DNA of 64,000 nt, taken from positions 1 through 64,000 of the forward strand of contig CAJFOX010000024.1 of assembly GCA_904397845.1 (NCBI GenBank). Direction: 5' to 3'. The notes beneath the pieces are model-generated. The model searched no databases. It was not told the origin of the DNA and saw only the letters and a program-made list of their open reading frames with translations. Below, piece by piece: positions 62,210 through 64,000 of this stretch (position 1 is the first letter of the stretch; each line of letters begins with the position of its first letter). The DNA comes from an uncultured Oscillospiraceae bacterium. Its GTDB lineage: Bacteria; Bacillota; Clostridia; Oscillospirales; Ruminococcaceae. A program made the translations under genes and the position numbers.

Positions 62210-63181
62210 ATGAATCAGGTAAAAACCATTGGCGTTTTGACTAGCGGCGGCGATGCGCCCGGTATGAATGCGGCGATTCGTGCAGTGGTCCGCGCAGGTA
62301 TTGGCAAAGGGATGCGCGTTTTGGGTATCCGCCGCGGTTACAACGGGCTGATCAACGGCGATATGATAGAAATGAACCTGCGTTCCGTTTCGGATATCCT
62401 GCAAAAGGGCGGCACGATTTTGTATACGGCCCGCTGTTTGGAATTCAAAGAGGAATCCGGTATTGAAAAAGCAAAACAGACCTGTGTGGAAGCAGGGCTT
62501 GACGGCGTGGTCGTCATCGGCGGAGATGGTTCTTTCCGCGGCGCCAGAGATCTGTCTTTGCGGGGGATTCCCTGTGTGGGAATTCCTGGCACCATTGATA
62601 ACGATATCGCTTCCTCCGACTATACCATCGGCTATGACACGGCAATGAACACGGTTGTCCAGAATGTAGACCGCCTGCGCGACACTTCTCAATCGCATGA
62701 CCGCTGTTCTGTAGTTGAAGTTATGGGCAGAGGAGCCGGCCATATTGCGGTTAATACCGGACTGGCCTGCGGCGCTATTGCAATCCTGATCCCGGAGATC
62801 CCATTTGATGTGGACCGGGATATTGTAGCGAGGATTAAAGCTTCCCAAAAAACTGGTAAGCAGCATTTTATCGTCATGGTGGCTGAAGGCGTGGGGCATT
62901 CCCATGAACTGGCGAAAGAGATTGAAGAAAAAACCGGCGTCGAGTCCCGTGCGACGGTACTGGGGCATATCCAGCGCGGCGGATCGCCGACTCTGCGCGA
63001 CCGCGTGGTTGCCAGCGAGATGGGCTATTATGCGGTGGAGCTGCTGGAGAAAGGCATTGGTAACCGCGTTGTGGTAACCAAGGACGGCAAAGTAACAGAC
63101 TATGATATTCTGGAAGCGTTGAGCATGAAAAAGTCGGTAGACATGAATCTTTTAAAAATTGCGCAGGATATCGCGTTGTAA
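62210..63181 (+). CDS. pfkA: 6-phosphofructokinase
   Basis: A 323-residue ATP-dependent phosphofructokinase, the committed step of glycolysis. Seen: the ATP loop GVLTSGGDAPGMNAAIRAVV (in pieces), VIGGDGSFRGA, the catalytic PGTIDNDI with the Asp base, GRGAGHIA, and VLGHIQRGGSPTLRDRV. The ATP-type signature (GGDGS) rather than the PPi-dependent form. ATG 62210 is eight bases after AGGAGG. It lies 194 bases after dnaE, with its own promoter and the terminator at 63199-63232. Confidence 0.96.
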   Translation: MNQVKTIGVLTSGGDAPGMNAAIRAVVRAGIGKGMRVLGIRRGYNGLINGDMIEMNLRSVSDILQKGGTILYTARCLEFKEESGIEKAKQTCVEAGLDGVVVIGGDGSFRGARDLSLRGIPCVGIPGTIDNDIASSDYTIGYDTAMNTVVQNVDRLRDTSQSHDRCSVVEVMGRGAGHIAVNTGLACGAIAILIPEIPFDVDRDIVARIKASQKTGKQHFIVMVAEGVGHSHELAKEIEEKTGVESRATVLGHIQRGGSPTLRDRVVASEMGYYAVELLEKGIGNRVVVTKDGKVTDYDILEALSMKKSVDMNLLKIAQDIAL

Positions 63182-63198
63182 GTTTTCGGCAATACGTT

Positions 63199-63232
63199 AA
63201 GGGGGCGGGTGAAGGATCCCGCCCCCTTTTTT
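63199..63232 (+). terminator. Intrinsic terminator after pfkA
   Basis: AAGGGGGCGGG / CCCGCCCCCTT with an 8-base loop and TTTTTT. Confidence 0.9.
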
Positions 63233-63251
63233 CGGAAAGGAGGCGCCGTAA

Positions 63252-63788
63252 GTGGAGGAATTAGCGTTAGTTCTGCCAAGTATGGAGTGGGAAAAACAGG
63301 CGGAAGATTACCGGCGGTCTTATTTTGAAAACGGGGAAGAGCATATTAATGGCAGCAGTGCGATGGAACGGTATCCGAGCTACAGAGAATGGCTGGATCG
63401 GGTCAATGATCTGCGAAAACTGCCTGCATCGGAAGAACAGACGCAGGCAACCACTTTCTTTGCGGTGCGAAAAAGGGATGGCAGGATTGTGGGAACCATC
63501 CAGGTGCGGCATCGGCTGACCGGTGAGCTGTGCCGCAGCGGTGGAAATATTGGATACGGCGTGCGTCCGGATGAAAGAGGGAAAGGGTATGCGGCGCAGA
63601 TGCTGACGCTGGCCCTGGATTTTTGCCGGGAAATCGGCCTGGAGCGGGTCTTGCTGGACTGCCGCGCTGACAATACCGCATCAGAGCGGACCATCCGAAA
63701 GTGCGGAGGGATCCCTGCGGGAGAAGCGCAGGTGCCGGACGAAAACGGCCGAGCGGAGCGGATCCGGAGGTTTTGGATTGCACTGTAA
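63252..63788 (+). CDS. GNAT family N-acetyltransferase
   Basis: A 178-residue acetyltransferase. Seen: RDGRIVGTIQVRHRLTGEL, the acetyl-CoA loop YGVRPDERGKGYAAQML, and LLDCRADNTASERTIRKCGG, the layout of RimL-type enzymes that modify small amines or peptides. GTG 63252 follows AAAGGAGG with 8-base spacing. The HAD hydrolase gene follows 19 bases later, so the two are likely co-transcribed, but substrate is not predictable. Confidence 0.83.
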   Translation: MEELALVLPSMEWEKQAEDYRRSYFENGEEHINGSSAMERYPSYREWLDRVNDLRKLPASEEQTQATTFFAVRKRDGRIVGTIQVRHRLTGELCRSGGNIGYGVRPDERGKGYAAQMLTLALDFCREIGLERVLLDCRADNTASERTIRKCGGIPAGEAQVPDENGRAERIRRFWIAL

Positions 63789-63807
63789 AATAGAAAGGGA
63801 GAAAGAG

Positions 63808-64000
63808 ATGAACACCGTTTTATTTGATTTGGACGGTACGCTGCTGCCAATGGATCAGGAGGCGTTTGTCCGTTTATATTTCAGCGCGCTGACCCACAAA
63901 TTTGAACCGTATGGTTTTGACCCGCAGAAGCTGGTCCAGGGCCTTTGGGCGGGTATGAAAGCCATGCAGGAAAATGATGGGAGCAAAACCAATGAAGATG
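63808..64000 (+). CDS. HAD family hydrolase (partial, runs past right edge)
   Basis: The first 64 codons are present. Seen: MNTVLFDLDGTLLPMDQEAF, motif I of the haloacid dehalogenase superfamily with the nucleophile Asp and second Asp of DLDGT. Probably a phosphatase with a helical cap (the residues after motif I are helical). Substrate unknown. The start ATG is 63808 after AAAGGGAGAAAG. Confidence 0.88.
   Translation, partial: MNTVLFDLDGTLLPMDQEAFVRLYFSALTHKFEPYGFDPQKLVQGLWAGMKAMQENDGSKTNED

Overview
This 64 kb window reads as a chromosomal segment of a Gram-positive, spore-forming Bacillota, class Clostridia, most likely the Oscillospirales (Oscillospiraceae/Ruminococcaceae-like). The evidence is the protein families and gene order: RNase J, the c-di-AMP phosphodiesterase GdpP, HPr kinase, the dgt-dnaG-rpoD macromolecular-synthesis operon, a YaaL-BofA sporulation pair, a type A RNase P RNA, a clostridial divergent type IIA topoisomerase pair, and the murB-rapZ-whiA-dnaE-pfkA block. 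Base composition is about half GC. Start sites are mostly set by strong AGGAGG-type ribosome binding sites, several with TTG or GTG starts. Many intergenic gaps carry clean sigma-A promoters and intrinsic terminators, and these decided several start codons. No function was checked by database search; names rest on motifs and length.

Layout. 1-2.2 kb (minus): a Fe-S assembly pair (IscU-type scaffold, cut by the window edge, and a NifS/IscS desulfurase), then RNase HI. 2.3-4.9 kb: RNase J behind a long leader. 4.9-13 kb: a run gdpP-rplI-dnaB-tilS-hpt-ftsH. 13-17.5 kb: the divergent topoisomerase B and A subunits. 17.7-20.4 kb: secG and RNase R. 20.4-22.4 kb: a Cys-rich small protein, yaaL-bofA, the RNase P RNA and a zinc-ribbon/TM2 membrane protein. 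22.6-28.1 kb: glutamate dehydrogenase, branched-chain aminotransferase, an RluA-type pseudouridine synthase and an amino-acid ABC transporter lacking its ATPase. 28.5-33.5 kb: an M23 endopeptidase, murA, a WalJ-type hydrolase and rlmH. 33.7-36.1 kb (minus): comM/yifB and a GNAT acetyltransferase. 36.3-44.9 kb: phosphoglucomutase, rpmE, a YigZ protein, dgt-dnaG-rpoD, and an Rrf2 regulator with a D-2-hydroxyacid dehydrogenase.

44.9-49.4 kb is the accessory part. It holds a GNAT enzyme, a DegV protein, a GH25 lysozyme with a (Pro-Glu)9 tail and tandem palindromes upstream, two tRNA genes (Ala-GGC, Val-CAC), and next to them the wreckage of a mobile element: a frameshifted tyrosine-recombinase C-terminus and a truncated serine resolvase. 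49.4-53.3 kb (minus) holds an M14-type deacylase, leucyl aminopeptidase and a GT4 glycosyltransferase. 53.6-64 kb is the block hprK-glcK-murB-rapZ-whiA-dnaE-pfkA, then a GNAT enzyme and a HAD hydrolase cut by the right edge.

Most of the window is core housekeeping: replication (dnaB, dnaG, dnaE, topoisomerase), RNA turnover (RNase J, RNase R, RNase P, RNase HI), wall synthesis (murA, murB, M23, rapZ) and glycolytic control (hprK, glcK, pfkA). No new multi-gene system was found. The points most worth following are the decayed element at the tRNA locus, the double palindrome before the lysozyme gene, the mismatched tRNA-Val acceptor stem, the basic tail of RNase J, the Ser-to-Ala change in the topoisomerase quinolone site, and the absence of yvcK between rapZ and whiA.
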